From assembly GCF_036046055.1 (NCBI RefSeq), contig NZ_CP107939.1:4526001-4590000 (forward strand): a stretch of DNA of 64,000 bases. The letters are read 5' to 3'. Position 1 is the first letter of the stretch; each line of letters starts with the position of its first letter. The stretch comes from Nocardia sp. NBC_00403. GTDB lineage: Bacteria > Actinomycetota > Actinomycetes > Mycobacteriales > Mycobacteriaceae. The translations under genes were made by a program, and so were the position numbers. Below the pieces are notes generated by a model that was not told where the DNA came from, made no database searches, and saw only the letters and a list, made by a program, of their open reading frames with translations. Below, piece after piece: positions 16,724 through 26,567 of this stretch.

Positions 16724-19536
16724 GTCGTCGTTGGTTCGTATCGACAGTCGAGATCGGCGCGGCCGCTGTCGCGCGGACGACGAAGAATGCGCGGCCGAGC
16801 TTCACTCCGACGGTCGATGTAAGCCGGTCGGTCAAGGATCAGCCGCCGGAGCAGCCACGCACGTTCCCGGGCCCCGCCCTGCAATTACTCGGCCCCGGCG
16901 ACACAGTGGGATTCGAGCCGTCGATGGTGGTCCGACGTGAGCCGCCGCCCGGCGCACTAGACGGCGCCGCCGACTATCTCGCGCTGATCGAATTCGCCGA
17001 CGCGACACTGCCCTGGCTGTTCAGCATTCCGGGACCGGTGAAAATGCCCTGGCTGGCGCTGCTCGTGCTGGCCGCCGAGGAAGGACGGCCCGCGCAGAGC
17101 AGTCCGCTGTGGTCGGTCAACGTGCCCGCCTCCGCACTGCCCGACCTCGCCGATGCCGCCTCTTGGGTGCATGTCGAGGCGCGCGTGGAAGGCGACGGAC
17201 CGCCCAACGACGCCGTCGACCGGGACTATCGAACCGGGCTCGACACCGTCATCTCCCGGCTGATCTGCCCGCGACGGCTCGCGGCAGGCAAGAATTGGAT
17301 CGCGTGCGTGGTGCCGACCACGAAAGCCGGTCGCGCCGCGGGGTTGGGCATGGAGGTCCCCGCCGACGGCGCGGCACAGGCCTGGTCGCCAGGGCAGCAA
17401 GGCGGGGTCGAGCTACCGGTCTATGACTGGTGGGAATTCAGTACGGGGGAGGAGGGCACCTTCGAGGACCTGGCCAGAAAGATCGATCCGGTCGTCGCGT
17501 CGACATTGCCCGGCTTCGGGTCCCGCCCGATCGACGTGCACCAGCCGTGGCCGCACGAGCAGCCCCCGGCGGGCGCACCCGCCGAGGTCGCCGTGAAGGT
17601 GCAAGGCGCGCTGCGTCTTCCGGGATCGGAGACACACCACGAACAGTGGTCCGATCCAGCGAGCATGCAGCGCTACCGAGACCTCATCAAGGAGCGGGTC
17701 GACGCGCCCGCAGGCCGCAAAGGCCGGGTCGGAGTGCCCCCCGACCGTGACGAAAAGGCCGTCGCGCCACCGCTGTACGGCAGCCACCACACCGGGGATC
17801 AGACATTGCCTGCCACCGGTTGGGTGCGCACGCTGAACACTCAGGTGCAGTTCCGCGTCGCGGCTGCGCTCGGTGCGCGCTACGTCCAGCTGGAACAGGA
17901 ATTCCTGATGGCACGGGCCTGGGAACAGGTCGGCGCCGTCAACGAGGCGAATCGGCTGCTCGCGGCCACCGAATTGGCCGAGCAGACCGGCACGGGCGCG
18001 CAAGGCAAACACCTCGCGACGATGGCGCCCGCGCCATTCACCGGCCTTGCCGACATGCTGCGCACAAAAGTCCGAGTGGCCGAACAGGGTTCGCTCGAGC
18101 AGGTGCTCGCCGATTCGGCGGTCCCCAACGGCTCCGGATCCACCGCGTTCGTCCGGCTCACCCGCCCACACGGCGCGTTGGCACGACGCTGCGCACGTGC
18201 CGCGGGGTCCTCCGCAGCGGAAATGCCGACAGGCTCGGTCCTCACCACCGCGGCAGGCGGCACCGAGGTGGTGCCCGCCAAACCGGCGCTGTGGTTCGCC
18301 GCCATCTCCGACGCGGTCGGGCCGATGGCGGCGACGAGCGTCGCGCGCGACCCGTCCTCGTTGTTCGCCGCACAGACCTTGGTCGGCCTGGTCGGCGCCC
18401 AACAGGAATCGTTCACCGCCCGTGCGGCATTCGGCGGTGCGGACGCCGCGCGGCAACTCGCTGACGTCGGCACCTCGATGTCGGAGACGATGGCGGGCGG
18501 CGCACTCCCGGTGCCGCGTCCGATGCAGTTGCGCGGCCTGCGTCGATCGGTGCTCGCCGAGAGCCTGGCGACCCAGACGCCCACCGAATTCCGGGTGAGC
18601 ATGGGTATCGAGGCGATCGCGAGCAGTGTGCGGACGGTCATCCGGCCGCTGCCGCTGCAGCTCGAGCGGATGAAAGAGATCATCCCGACGGCGTCGGTCG
18701 CGGCCCGCGCGGACACCGATCGGAGACCGCTGCGCCAGATCATGGCGCACCCCGAATTCGGATTCCCCATTGCCGCGGAGATTCTCGCTCGCTGGCCCGA
18801 GTGGGCCGTCCCGGGAATCACCACCTTCCCCGACAACAGCGCGACCCTGCTGGAAATCAACTCGGGGTTCGTCGAAGCACTACTCGTCGGCCTCAACCAG
18901 GAGTTCAATCGAGAGCTGCGCTGGCGCGAATTCCCGACCGACGAAGCGGGAACACCGTTTTCCCGCTTCTGGCCCCCCGGCGGTGTGCAACCCCAGTACG
19001 GCGAAATCGCGCTGTGGGACCCCAACGTCCCGCTCGGTGAACACAGTGCCGAAGGTGCGAAGGATTTGCTGGTACTCCTGGTGCGCGGCGAAGTGCTGCG
19101 GCGCTACCCCGGCACAGTGGTGCTTGCCGCGAAGTCGGTGGAAAAGAAGGTCGAAAGCGACCAGGTGCAATGGCAGGAGCCGAAGTTCGTGCTGCCGGTG
19201 GACGAGCGGACGAACCTGTACTGCTTCGACCTCGACGAGCCGACCGTCCGCGCCCAGAAATGGATGTTCGTGGTGCGCGAACCGATGCGCGGCGCGCAGT
19301 TCGGATTTGATCAGTCCTCGACCAACCCGTACCAGCACTGGTATGACCTCGGCTGGCCAGAGGTGCCGCTCACCAACGGCTTTGTGCGGCGGCTCGGCGG
19401 CGGGGCGCCACCCACGCCGCAGCAGCCGGATCCCGCGACCTGGCAGAGTGCGGACCCCGCCGACTTCGCCCGGATCATCTTCCAACGGCCATTCCAGCTG
19501 GCCTTCTCGCCGAACACGATGCTCGGCCCGGTGTGA
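16720..19536 (+). CDS. Unknown 938-aa protein, second gene of the cassette
   Basis: A 938-aa soluble protein without signal peptide or membrane segments. Recognisable conserved-looking blocks are ALIEFADATLPWLFSIPGP with PWLALLVLAAEE (about 85-125), YDWWEFSTGEEGTFEDLARK (about 236-255), and LPGFGSRPIDVHQPWPH (about 263-280). A C-terminal part (from about 690) contains HPEFGFPIAAEILARWPEW and ends near FARIIFQRPFQLAFSPNTML. I recall such blocks from unannotated large bacterial proteins but know of no assigned function. The start ATG at 16720 overlaps the stop of the DUF6603 gene; the frame is open back to 16558, which is shadow. It is probably a structural partner of its neighbours (inference). 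Confidence 0.8.
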   Translation: MSRRWFVSTVEIGAAAVARTTKNARPSFTPTVDVSRSVKDQPPEQPRTFPGPALQLLGPGDTVGFEPSMVVRREPPPGALDGAADYLALIEFADATLPWLFSIPGPVKMPWLALLVLAAEEGRPAQSSPLWSVNVPASALPDLADAASWVHVEARVEGDGPPNDAVDRDYRTGLDTVISRLICPRRLAAGKNWIACVVPTTKAGRAAGLGMEVPADGAAQAWSPGQQGGVELPVYDWWEFSTGEEGTFEDLARKIDPVVASTLPGFGSRPIDVHQPWPHEQPPAGAPAEVAVKVQGALRLPGSETHHEQWSDPASMQRYRDLIKERVDAPAGRKGRVGVPPDRDEKAVAPPLYGSHHTGDQTLPATGWVRTLNTQVQFRVAAALGARYVQLEQEFLMARAWEQVGAVNEANRLLAATELAEQTGTGAQGKHLATMAPAPFTGLADMLRTKVRVAEQGSLEQVLADSAVPNGSGSTAFVRLTRPHGALARRCARAAGSSAAEMPTGSVLTTAAGGTEVVPAKPALWFAAISDAVGPMAATSVARDPSSLFAAQTLVGLVGAQQESFTARAAFGGADAARQLADVGTSMSETMAGGALPVPRPMQLRGLRRSVLAESLATQTPTEFRVSMGIEAIASSVRTVIRPLPLQLERMKEIIPTASVAARADTDRRPLRQIMAHPEFGFPIAAEILARWPEWAVPGITTFPDNSATLLEINSGFVEALLVGLNQEFNRELRWREFPTDEAGTPFSRFWPPGGVQPQYGEIALWDPNVPLGEHSAEGAKDLLVLLVRGEVLRRYPGTVVLAAKSVEKKVESDQVQWQEPKFVLPVDERTNLYCFDLDEPTVRAQKWMFVVREPMRGAQFGFDQSSTNPYQHWYDLGWPEVPLTNGFVRRLGGGAPPTPQQPDPATWQSADPADFARIIFQRPFQLAFSPNTMLGPV

Positions 19537-19552
19537 CACGACAGGAGTAGCC

Positions 19553-22500
19553 ATGGCCAGGACTCACACGGTGGTCGCACACGACACACTGTTCCAGTTG
19601 GCCCAGCAGTTCTACGGCAACGGTGAGCTGTTCCCGGTGATCGCGGCAGCGAACGAAATCATCAACCCGGGCCACATCGCCATCGGCCAGACGCTGATCA
19701 TTCCCGACATCATCAAGACGCACACCACCGTGGCGGGTGACACATTGTTCGGGCTGGCGCAACAGTTCTACGGCAACGGTGAGCTCTTCCCGATCATCGC
19801 CGCGGCCAACCGGGTCCCGGACCCCGACCACATTGCGGTCGGTCAGGTGGTGGTCATCCCCGAACTCACCGGACAGCGCCGCCCACCGGTGATCCCCGGG
19901 ACTGGGAGGACCCACGTCGTCGTCGCCGGCGACACGTTGTTCGGGCTGGCGCAACGTTTCTACGGCAAGGGTGAGCTGTCCCCGATCATCGCCGCCGCCA
20001 ACGCAATCGCCGACCCCAAGAAACTCGCCATCGGGCGACGGCTGATGATTCCCCCCGTCACCAGGACCTACCGTGTCGTCAAGGACGACACGTTGTTCGG
20101 GCTGGCGCAGCGGTTCTACGGCAAGGGTGAGCTGTTTCCGATCATCGCGGTCGCCAGCTCCATCCCGAACCCCAACCTGATCTTCCCCGGCCAACTGCTG
20201 ATCATTCCCGACATCGGGACCGGTCCGGTCACTCCCGACGTCAGCCCGTTCATGCTGCGGCGCACCCTGGATATGGTCCGGCTCGAGCACGACAACAAAT
20301 TGGCGCTGGCCGACGACAAGGAATTCGAGCTCGGCCGGGTACGGGCATGGGTGGCCAGCAATCCGCCCCCCACCGAGGTACCGCACGGCAATACGCCACA
20401 GACGGTACTGAGGCCGGTGGAGCAGGCGCAGGCGGCCCGGCGCGCCGAATTGGACCAGTTGCGCGCCAGGCTGGACGAGACCACTGAAAACCTTGCCGCA
20501 GAGCTTGATTCGGGTGCACCGCTGTTCGGCGAGCATAGCGCAGAGCCGATCGCATTGCTGCCCGTGCGCATCGAGACGAAATGGACCGCCGACAAACACA
20601 GCATCAAAGTGCGCGTCTACCCCGACGACATCCACATCGATGGCTTCGACTCCGCACTTACCCCTGGCGAATTCGCCGCGGCGCGCAAGTACTGGCAGAA
20701 CCCAGGGGACGAAGCCTGGCATACCCTGCTCGAGACCCTCAGCCCGAATCGCGCCGCCTGGGCGACCAGGGTGTCGCGTCCCGGTGCGCCCGACCCCGCA
20801 CTGCGCGATCCACGTAAGCGACGCGCCCCCGAAGTGACCACCATGCCCGCGCATTGGCGCTTCCTGGGCCTGGTCGGCGGCCTGGTGGTGGTCGACGAAG
20901 TCGGCGCCGACATCCGCGACCCCTTGCCACTGGGTTTGCTCGCCGCCGACGAAGCCGCACCCGATCGCCGGCATGCCGCGTGGGCCATCGATTTCGACGA
21001 CGCAGTGCGCGAGGGCATGGCCACCGTGCTGACGTTGCCCGCCGAGGTGGACCACCTCGACGAACTCTTCGTCGTCGGCGTGAGCCAACGCGCGCCCGCC
21101 GAGGCTGCCGACCGGTTGCGCACGACGTTGCACGGTCACGCGTACACCGACGGTCTCGCCTTCCTCGCGCCGGGCACACCGACCAACAACACGCCGCAGA
21201 GCCGAACCTCGTGGTCGTCACGTCCCGATGGCACGCCGCCGGGACCGACGCCCCCACGCGACCCGGACATCGCTCCGCGCACGCACCGGGTAACGGCGAA
21301 CGACACGTTGTTCAAGCTGGCGAAACGCTTCTATGGCGACGGCGAATTGTTCCCGATCATCGCCGCTGCCAACAAGATCCCCGATCCTGATGTCATCGAC
21401 GAGGGCCAGCTGCTGGTGATTCCCGCCAAACCCGGTGAACCCGAACCGAACCCGACCGATGCCGACCGGATGGCCCGTGCGCTCGGACTCACCGACGCCG
21501 GATTCCTCACCGATTGCCAGGGCGCCGAGCACACCGGTGATGCCGCGGCAGAGACTTTGGCGATCCTGGCCTGGTGGGGTCTGGCCTTCAAGATGGTCGA
21601 AGACCAAGGGCTGTTCGGCACGCCGGAGGAAGTCTCGCGACTCGGACTCTGGCTGACCATCAGAGATCACATGGCCGAATTCGTCCGCAGCCGTGGACCT
21701 TTGCCGACCATCCGCGTCGGACGGCAGCCCTACGGCGTGCTTCCGGTGTCGACGGTCGACGAATGGACGACCGACCGGCCCGACGACGCGGCCTCGCTGA
21801 TGCTGCCCTGGCTGTTGCGGCTGCGGCATCACTGGCGGGCCGCGCTGGTCTCCGGCTGGATTCCGCGAGTGACCGACGGCCTGCCCGCCGACCAGGTCGC
21901 GGCCGACATCCTGTGCCGTCTCCCGGTGTCGAACGATCTCGTGATCCGCCGCGTACTGTCCCCGAACGGTGGTCGGGAGAAGTTCGACAAGCTGAGTCTG
22001 CGTTCCCCCGGGCCTGCCGTGGCTGTCGGCGGCATTCTTTCCGGACTGCGCTGGGCGCAACCTACCGAGGACGTCAGCAACCTTGCGTGGGTGTCGGACT
22101 CCAAGCCGCCGGACTACGCCAAGGTCGCCGAGCGCCTCGCGCCCAACGCGGCGAAATACCCCGAGCTGTTCGCGAACAGCCGCGACCAGTTGCACGACGC
22201 CATCGACGTGCTGACCGACCGAATCACCCACGAGCAGTACCTCGAGCGGTGGCCGATAACCATCGACGGCGTCGCACCCGATCGGCGTGCGACGATCTTC
22301 GGCACGGTCGGTTTCGCCGATGATTCCGGATCGCCGACCGACTTCCTCCCCTGGCTGGTCAGCAGCGGCAGCGACGCACCCTTCGGTCAGGAAGGACCCG
22401 ATCTCGCGAAGTCGGCACTGTCGATACTCGCGACTGTGGACCGGCTGTTGTCGCAGCTGATCATGGCCCCTCTTACGCCGAAGGCCGAACTCGACGCGAT

Positions 22501-24661
22501 CCGCGAGTTCGGCCGCCAGGGCCTGCCCGCCGCAGGCAAACTGCTCGCGGGTTTGGCGGCGCTGTCCCGGCTCGCGCCGCAGGACTTTCTGCCGCTGTTG
22601 TTCGAATTGTTCGACGTCACCGCACACCGCCTCGACGCCTGGGTAACCTCGTTGGCTACGCAACGGCTCAGCCGAACACGTGCCGAGGGTGTGTCCGGGA
22701 TACGTCTCGGTGGATACGGCTGGGTGGAGAATCTACGTCCGGGCACGGTGCAGGAGTCCGACGGCTATATCCATGCGCCGTCGCTGCATCACGCGGCGAC
22801 TGCTGCGGTGCTGCGCTCGGGATTCACTTCTCATAAGGGCGATTCCACGCTCGCCGTCGACCTGACGTCACGACGGGCGCGCGTTGCCCGTTGGCTGCTC
22901 GGCGGAGTGCGGCGCGGCCAGACCCTCGGCGCCCTGCTCGGGTACCGATTCGAGCGGGCGCTGCACGATGCGAACCTCGATACCCAGAAACCGCGCTACC
23001 GCACGGTGTTTCCGACACCGGTGGTGCCGGAACCCGCGGATGGCAACCCGCAGCCCGATCTCTGGAAGCGCAGTTCCGAAGCCATCGCCGCGGCGAATGT
23101 CGTCGACGGTATGCAGTTGGCCCGTGCGCACGCCCAAGGGGCGGTGCCCGCCCTACTGACCGAGCACGGATTTCTGTTCGAGCACGGCGAGAAGGTCAAG
23201 CCCATCCTCGACGATCTGGTCGACGCCCTCGACGCTGTCGGTGACCTGCTGCTCGCCGAGAGCGTGCATCAGCTCGTCGGCGGCAACCCCATGCGCGCCG
23301 GGCTTGCCGCCGACACCCTCGGGCGCGGCGAGGACGTGCCCGACCGGTTCGACGTGCTGCGCACCCCACATCGTGGACGCGCGGTGACCCATCGGCTCGC
23401 GGCGGTGCTGCCGCCTGACCCGCCGCGCGAGCCCGGCTGGGGCACGGACGCTTTCGCCGAGCTGGAGCCACGGGTCGAGGCGTGGGTGGGGGGCCTGCTC
23501 GGGTCGGCCGCAGGGTGGAAGCTGTCCGGAAAGCTGACGCTGGGAGAGCAGTCGCAGCCGTTCACGACCACCGCCGACGCACTCGGGCTCAGCGCACTCG
23601 GATTCGTGCTCGATGTCGCTGTCAGCGGGCAGCGCCGGATCACCGCACGGCTTGCGCAGCAGCACGGAATCACCGGCGCGGTAGCTGAATTCGACGGCGC
23701 TTTCGCCCAGGTGCGTGCCGTCACCGAGCGGATCAACCGGTTGCTCGGCGGTGCGTCCGCCCTGCTGCCGAGGCATATCGTCGGTGAGCAGGCGAAGGTC
23801 CGGGAACCGGATCTGGCCGAGGTACGCGATCGGGTCGCCCGCTTCCTCACCGCCGTCGACACCGTCGAGCAGCGCAGTGCGCTCGGCATCGAGGCGCAAC
23901 TGCCGCAACGACTCGTCGCATTGTCCAGGGACGCGACCACTCCGGGCTGGCTCACAGCGGTGACGCTCGCGCTGGCCGACTTCCTCGGCACCAACATTCC
24001 GCTCACCGCCGAGCTTTCCGGGTTGGCACTGCCGCAGCCTGCGGCAACGGGATCCACTGTGGCGGACTGGGTTCTGCGCTTCGCCGCGATCCGCCCGACC
24101 ACCCGCACCTGGCACGAGACCCTGCTGCTGGCCGGTGTGCGGGCCGGGCGACCATGCCCGCTTGCCGCCTCTCAGCTGCCCGGCGACGGCGCCTGGATCG
24201 GCGGCAGGTTCGATCCGTTGCAGCGCCCGCCGGCCCGGCAGCACCTGGTTCGGCACACCCCCTTCGACCTGCCGGCCGGGCAGCCGTTGACCGGCATGGT
24301 GTTCGACGAATGGATGGAGGTGCTACCCGGCTCGGACGCGCTGGCGGCCACCAAGGTCGGCCCCGACGCGGTGCCGGTGGAATCGGAGTTGACCGGAGTG
24401 TCGTTCCACTTCGACCGGCCGGATGCCAAAGCGCCACAGGCGATCCTGCTCGCGGTACCTCCCGACCCGAAACGCGGCTGGACCGCCGACGGTTTGGCCC
24501 TCGTCGTTCGTGACACGCTCGAGCTGGCGAAGCTGCGCGCCGTCGACATCGGCGATCTGCCGTTGCTCGACGACATTCTGCCCGCCGTGCGCGTCGACGG
24601 ACTCGGGCAACTGCACGGATCGATGATCAGCGATTTCTGGCGCACCCTGGCAGAGGAGTGA
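19553..24661 (+). CDS. Giant LysM-repeat protein (1702 aa), third gene of the cassette
   Basis: A 1702-aa protein without signal peptide. Four LysM modules occupy residues 4-52, 56-104, 119-167 and 171-219, each of the form (T)DTLFxLAQxFYGxGELFPIIAAAN...IAIGQxLIIP, and a fifth lies near 577-625. LysM binds N-acetylglucosamine polymers such as peptidoglycan and is common in tail and baseplate hubs. Between them is a domain with LPVRIETKW and VRVYPDDIHIDGFD (about 340-370) and YTDGLAFLAPGTPTNNT near 531. The remaining 1000 residues form a large helical region of unknown family (e.g. RVGRQPYGVLPVSTVDEW). The ATG at 19553 follows ACAGGAG; upstream open frame to 18770 is shadow of gene two. The lack of an export signal with LysM suggests release by lysis or a particle (inference). 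Confidence 0.85.
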   Translation: MARTHTVVAHDTLFQLAQQFYGNGELFPVIAAANEIINPGHIAIGQTLIIPDIIKTHTTVAGDTLFGLAQQFYGNGELFPIIAAANRVPDPDHIAVGQVVVIPELTGQRRPPVIPGTGRTHVVVAGDTLFGLAQRFYGKGELSPIIAAANAIADPKKLAIGRRLMIPPVTRTYRVVKDDTLFGLAQRFYGKGELFPIIAVASSIPNPNLIFPGQLLIIPDIGTGPVTPDVSPFMLRRTLDMVRLEHDNKLALADDKEFELGRVRAWVASNPPPTEVPHGNTPQTVLRPVEQAQAARRAELDQLRARLDETTENLAAELDSGAPLFGEHSAEPIALLPVRIETKWTADKHSIKVRVYPDDIHIDGFDSALTPGEFAAARKYWQNPGDEAWHTLLETLSPNRAAWATRVSRPGAPDPALRDPRKRRAPEVTTMPAHWRFLGLVGGLVVVDEVGADIRDPLPLGLLAADEAAPDRRHAAWAIDFDDAVREGMATVLTLPAEVDHLDELFVVGVSQRAPAEAADRLRTTLHGHAYTDGLAFLAPGTPTNNTPQSRTSWSSRPDGTPPGPTPPRDPDIAPRTHRVTANDTLFKLAKRFYGDGELFPIIAAANKIPDPDVIDEGQLLVIPAKPGEPEPNPTDADRMARALGLTDAGFLTDCQGAEHTGDAAAETLAILAWWGLAFKMVEDQGLFGTPEEVSRLGLWLTIRDHMAEFVRSRGPLPTIRVGRQPYGVLPVSTVDEWTTDRPDDAASLMLPWLLRLRHHWRAALVSGWIPRVTDGLPADQVAADILCRLPVSNDLVIRRVLSPNGGREKFDKLSLRSPGPAVAVGGILSGLRWAQPTEDVSNLAWVSDSKPPDYAKVAERLAPNAAKYPELFANSRDQLHDAIDVLTDRITHEQYLERWPITIDGVAPDRRATIFGTVGFADDSGSPTDFLPWLVSSGSDAPFGQEGPDLAKSALSILATVDRLLSQLIMAPLTPKAELDAIREFGRQGLPAAGKLLAGLAALSRLAPQDFLPLLFELFDVTAHRLDAWVTSLATQRLSRTRAEGVSGIRLGGYGWVENLRPGTVQESDGYIHAPSLHHAATAAVLRSGFTSHKGDSTLAVDLTSRRARVARWLLGGVRRGQTLGALLGYRFERALHDANLDTQKPRYRTVFPTPVVPEPADGNPQPDLWKRSSEAIAAANVVDGMQLARAHAQGAVPALLTEHGFLFEHGEKVKPILDDLVDALDAVGDLLLAESVHQLVGGNPMRAGLAADTLGRGEDVPDRFDVLRTPHRGRAVTHRLAAVLPPDPPREPGWGTDAFAELEPRVEAWVGGLLGSAAGWKLSGKLTLGEQSQPFTTTADALGLSALGFVLDVAVSGQRRITARLAQQHGITGAVAEFDGAFAQVRAVTERINRLLGGASALLPRHIVGEQAKVREPDLAEVRDRVARFLTAVDTVEQRSALGIEAQLPQRLVALSRDATTPGWLTAVTLALADFLGTNIPLTAELSGLALPQPAATGSTVADWVLRFAAIRPTTRTWHETLLLAGVRAGRPCPLAASQLPGDGAWIGGRFDPLQRPPARQHLVRHTPFDLPAGQPLTGMVFDEWMEVLPGSDALAATKVGPDAVPVESELTGVSFHFDRPDAKAPQAILLAVPPDPKRGWTADGLALVVRDTLELAKLRAVDIGDLPLLDDILPAVRVDGLGQLHGSMISDFWRTLAEE
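19562..20209 (+). repeat. Four LysM-coding DNA repeats
   Basis: Copies of about 147 bp begin near 19562, 19718, 19907 and 20063 (spacings 156, 189, 156). Copies 2-4 share long nearly identical runs around GACACGTTGTTCGGGCTGGC and TTCTACGGCAA, so they probably arose by recent duplication as a two-module unit. A more diverged fifth copy lies near 21281. Confidence 0.75.
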
Positions 24662-24664
24662 ACA

Positions 24665-26290
24665 ATGCCGCGAAAAATGGTCGACATCCTCGGGAACCCG
24701 AAGTTCCGTCTCGACGACCGCTACCGGCTGGAGCCGTTGCCGCGCAGCAATGAGGTCGCCTCCGGCCTCACCGCCCGCGTGCACGACCCCGCCTGGGCGT
24801 TGACGAGACAATGGCAGTTCGGCGAATTCGCCGGACAGGACGCCGGGTCACCGGTGCTGGTGGAACTGTCCGGGCACAGCACTGTCATCTCCGCGTGGCG
24901 GCCCGCGGGCCGTACGGGGGAGCTGGCGGTCGACCGCTCCTGGGTGCCCTATGACCCGAAATCGGGCCCCCTGGACGGGATGGTCGAATCCGAGGACATC
25001 ACGGCCCCGGACGAGCTGACCAGAATCGAAGGCGGCGCCCATTTCCTGCGGATGCTCGATGAAAAGGGGCTACGGGCACGCACGCCGGATGTGCTCGCCG
25101 CCTACGGTTTCGAACATCCCCCGACCGGACCGTCGAACCTGGTGACACTACTCGCGCCGAAAGTGCCCGACGCCGAACGGCTGGTGGCCGATTTCACCGA
25201 CGGTGCGCCCGTCGTCGCGGGGCTCGGTTCCGTCCCTGCCGACTGGCTGACCTGGTGGCGCGGCCTGTTCCCCGCCGCAGCGCCGGACACCTTCGACCCG
25301 CACCGCTTCGAACATCGCGTCGATATGTCCCTCGGCGACAAGGTCTTCCATTCCGAGGAGTACCTCGGCGACGGTCTGGACTGGTTCACCGTCGACCTCG
25401 ATCCGACCGCGACACCCGCGCCGACGACACCGGCCGCGGTGCACATGTTCACCAGGGAGGCGATCCCTTCGACCGTCCGATACGGCGGCATTCCCGCGGA
25501 CCGGTTCTGGGAGATGGAAGACGCGCAGATCGATCTCGGCTCGACCGACGTCGAGAAGCTCGACACCGGCAGGCTGCTGTTGATCGCGTTCGCGGAGGTG
25601 TACGGCAACGACCGGTTCCTGCTTCCGCTGGAGGTCCCCGCAGGCTCGCTCACCGTGCTGGACAAACTCGTCGTCTCGGATTCGTTCGGCGGCAAACACG
25701 AAATCACCCGTGCCGGACGCGAAAACGAGGGCTGGAATATGTTCACGGTCACCGGCACCGACGACGGTTTGCTTGTCATGCCGTCCGAACGCGGCACTGT
25801 CGGCGAGCCATTGGAGACCGTCGCACTGTTGCGCGACGAACTCGCCAACCTCGCGTGGGCGGTCGAGAAGTCCTTCACCGATCTGCAGGGCGACCGTGTC
25901 GACCGCCGTGAACGGTGGCTGCGGATCGCGCCGGAGAGCCCGCCGCCGCGTGACATCGGTTCTTACGCGGTGCAAACCATCGTCCCGGACTATTGGCTGC
26001 CGCTGGTCCCGCATGCCGTGACCCTCGACCAGATCCGTTTCGCGCTGGTGCCACTACAGCAGCCGGGGTTCACTTCCGAGCCGCACGGCAGGCTGCTGCA
26101 CACCGATGACTGGGTGCACGAAGAGGAGGTCCCGCGCGACGGCGCACTGGTGACTCGCCGCCCGGTACTGGCTCGCTGGTTCGACGGTTCCTGGCACTCG
26201 TGGGTCCGCAGACAGAAGAACCCCGGTAGCGGTGAAGGCTCCAGCGGGCTGCACTTCGATATCGTCCGGCCGTCGGAGCCGTGGCCGTGA
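24665..26290 (+). CDS. Unknown 541-aa protein, fourth gene of the cassette
   Basis: A 541-aa soluble protein starting three bases after the LysM gene stop, so clearly in the same operon. The N-terminus has a striking block, ARVHDPAWALTRQWQFGEF then AGQDAGSPVLVEL (residues 36-68). The C-terminal half contains RRERWLRIAPESPPPRDIGSYAVQTIVPDYWLPLVPHAVTLDQIRFALVPLQQPG, reading as a mostly beta domain. No signal peptide, membrane segment or catalytic motif is seen. It always reads as a companion of genes one to three here; function unknown. Confidence 0.8.
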   Translation: MPRKMVDILGNPKFRLDDRYRLEPLPRSNEVASGLTARVHDPAWALTRQWQFGEFAGQDAGSPVLVELSGHSTVISAWRPAGRTGELAVDRSWVPYDPKSGPLDGMVESEDITAPDELTRIEGGAHFLRMLDEKGLRARTPDVLAAYGFEHPPTGPSNLVTLLAPKVPDAERLVADFTDGAPVVAGLGSVPADWLTWWRGLFPAAAPDTFDPHRFEHRVDMSLGDKVFHSEEYLGDGLDWFTVDLDPTATPAPTTPAAVHMFTREAIPSTVRYGGIPADRFWEMEDAQIDLGSTDVEKLDTGRLLLIAFAEVYGNDRFLLPLEVPAGSLTVLDKLVVSDSFGGKHEITRAGRENEGWNMFTVTGTDDGLLVMPSERGTVGEPLETVALLRDELANLAWAVEKSFTDLQGDRVDRRERWLRIAPESPPPRDIGSYAVQTIVPDYWLPLVPHAVTLDQIRFALVPLQQPGFTSEPHGRLLHTDDWVHEEEVPRDGALVTRRPVLARWFDGSWHSWVRRQKNPGSGEGSSGLHFDIVRPSEPWP

Positions 26291-26326
26291 GCCGGCGGCG
26301 GGTGGCACAGTTGCCGAGCCGCTGCC

Positions 26327-26530
26327 GATATCCAGATCGGCCACGGCGTCCCCGCCTCCCGTGTGTATATGGACCACGACGCGGAATCGACCATCGACAA
26401 CGCCGACAACTCGGCGAGGATCATTCGCGACATCGGCGCTGTCGACGCGGTAGTGGTGACCTCGGCCAACAATGTCGCCCGCGCGGTCCGCGATTTTGCC
26501 GAAGCGGGTGTGCATGTGCTCGGCATCTGA
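26327..26530 (+). pseudogene. YdcF/DUF218-family C-terminal remnant
   Basis: The stretch gives GHGVPASRVYMDHDAESTIDNADNSARI and then VDAVVVTSANNVARAVRDFAEAGVHVLGI, the C-terminal half of a DUF218 (YdcF/SanA-type) domain including the ExxSxTTxxNA-like and VTSxxxxxRA motifs. It lacks a start codon and the N-terminal half. It lies in the same frame as the 541-aa gene, separated only by that gene's TGA and 12 codons. It is probably what remains of a resident gene cut when the cassette arrived or the locus was rearranged (inference). Confidence 0.7.
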
Positions 26531-26567
26531 AAATTCGGGCCTGGCCGGCCGGGACACCCGCGGAACA

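Noticed and set aside
19562..20209. Regular repeats considered as a CRISPR array
   Set aside because: The units are about 147 bp, in frame and encode LysM domains; no short repeat-spacer pattern exists anywhere in the window.
20000..24300. Several long minus-strand frames (up to 481 aa) opposite the LysM gene
   Set aside because: Shadows of the 1702-aa gene; no starts with ribosome sites and no recognisable domains.
13979..26290. Four-gene cassette as a classical contractile injection system or prophage tail
   Set aside because: No sheath, tube, baseplate spike, AAA ATPase, terminase or portal gene is seen; LysM alone is not enough.
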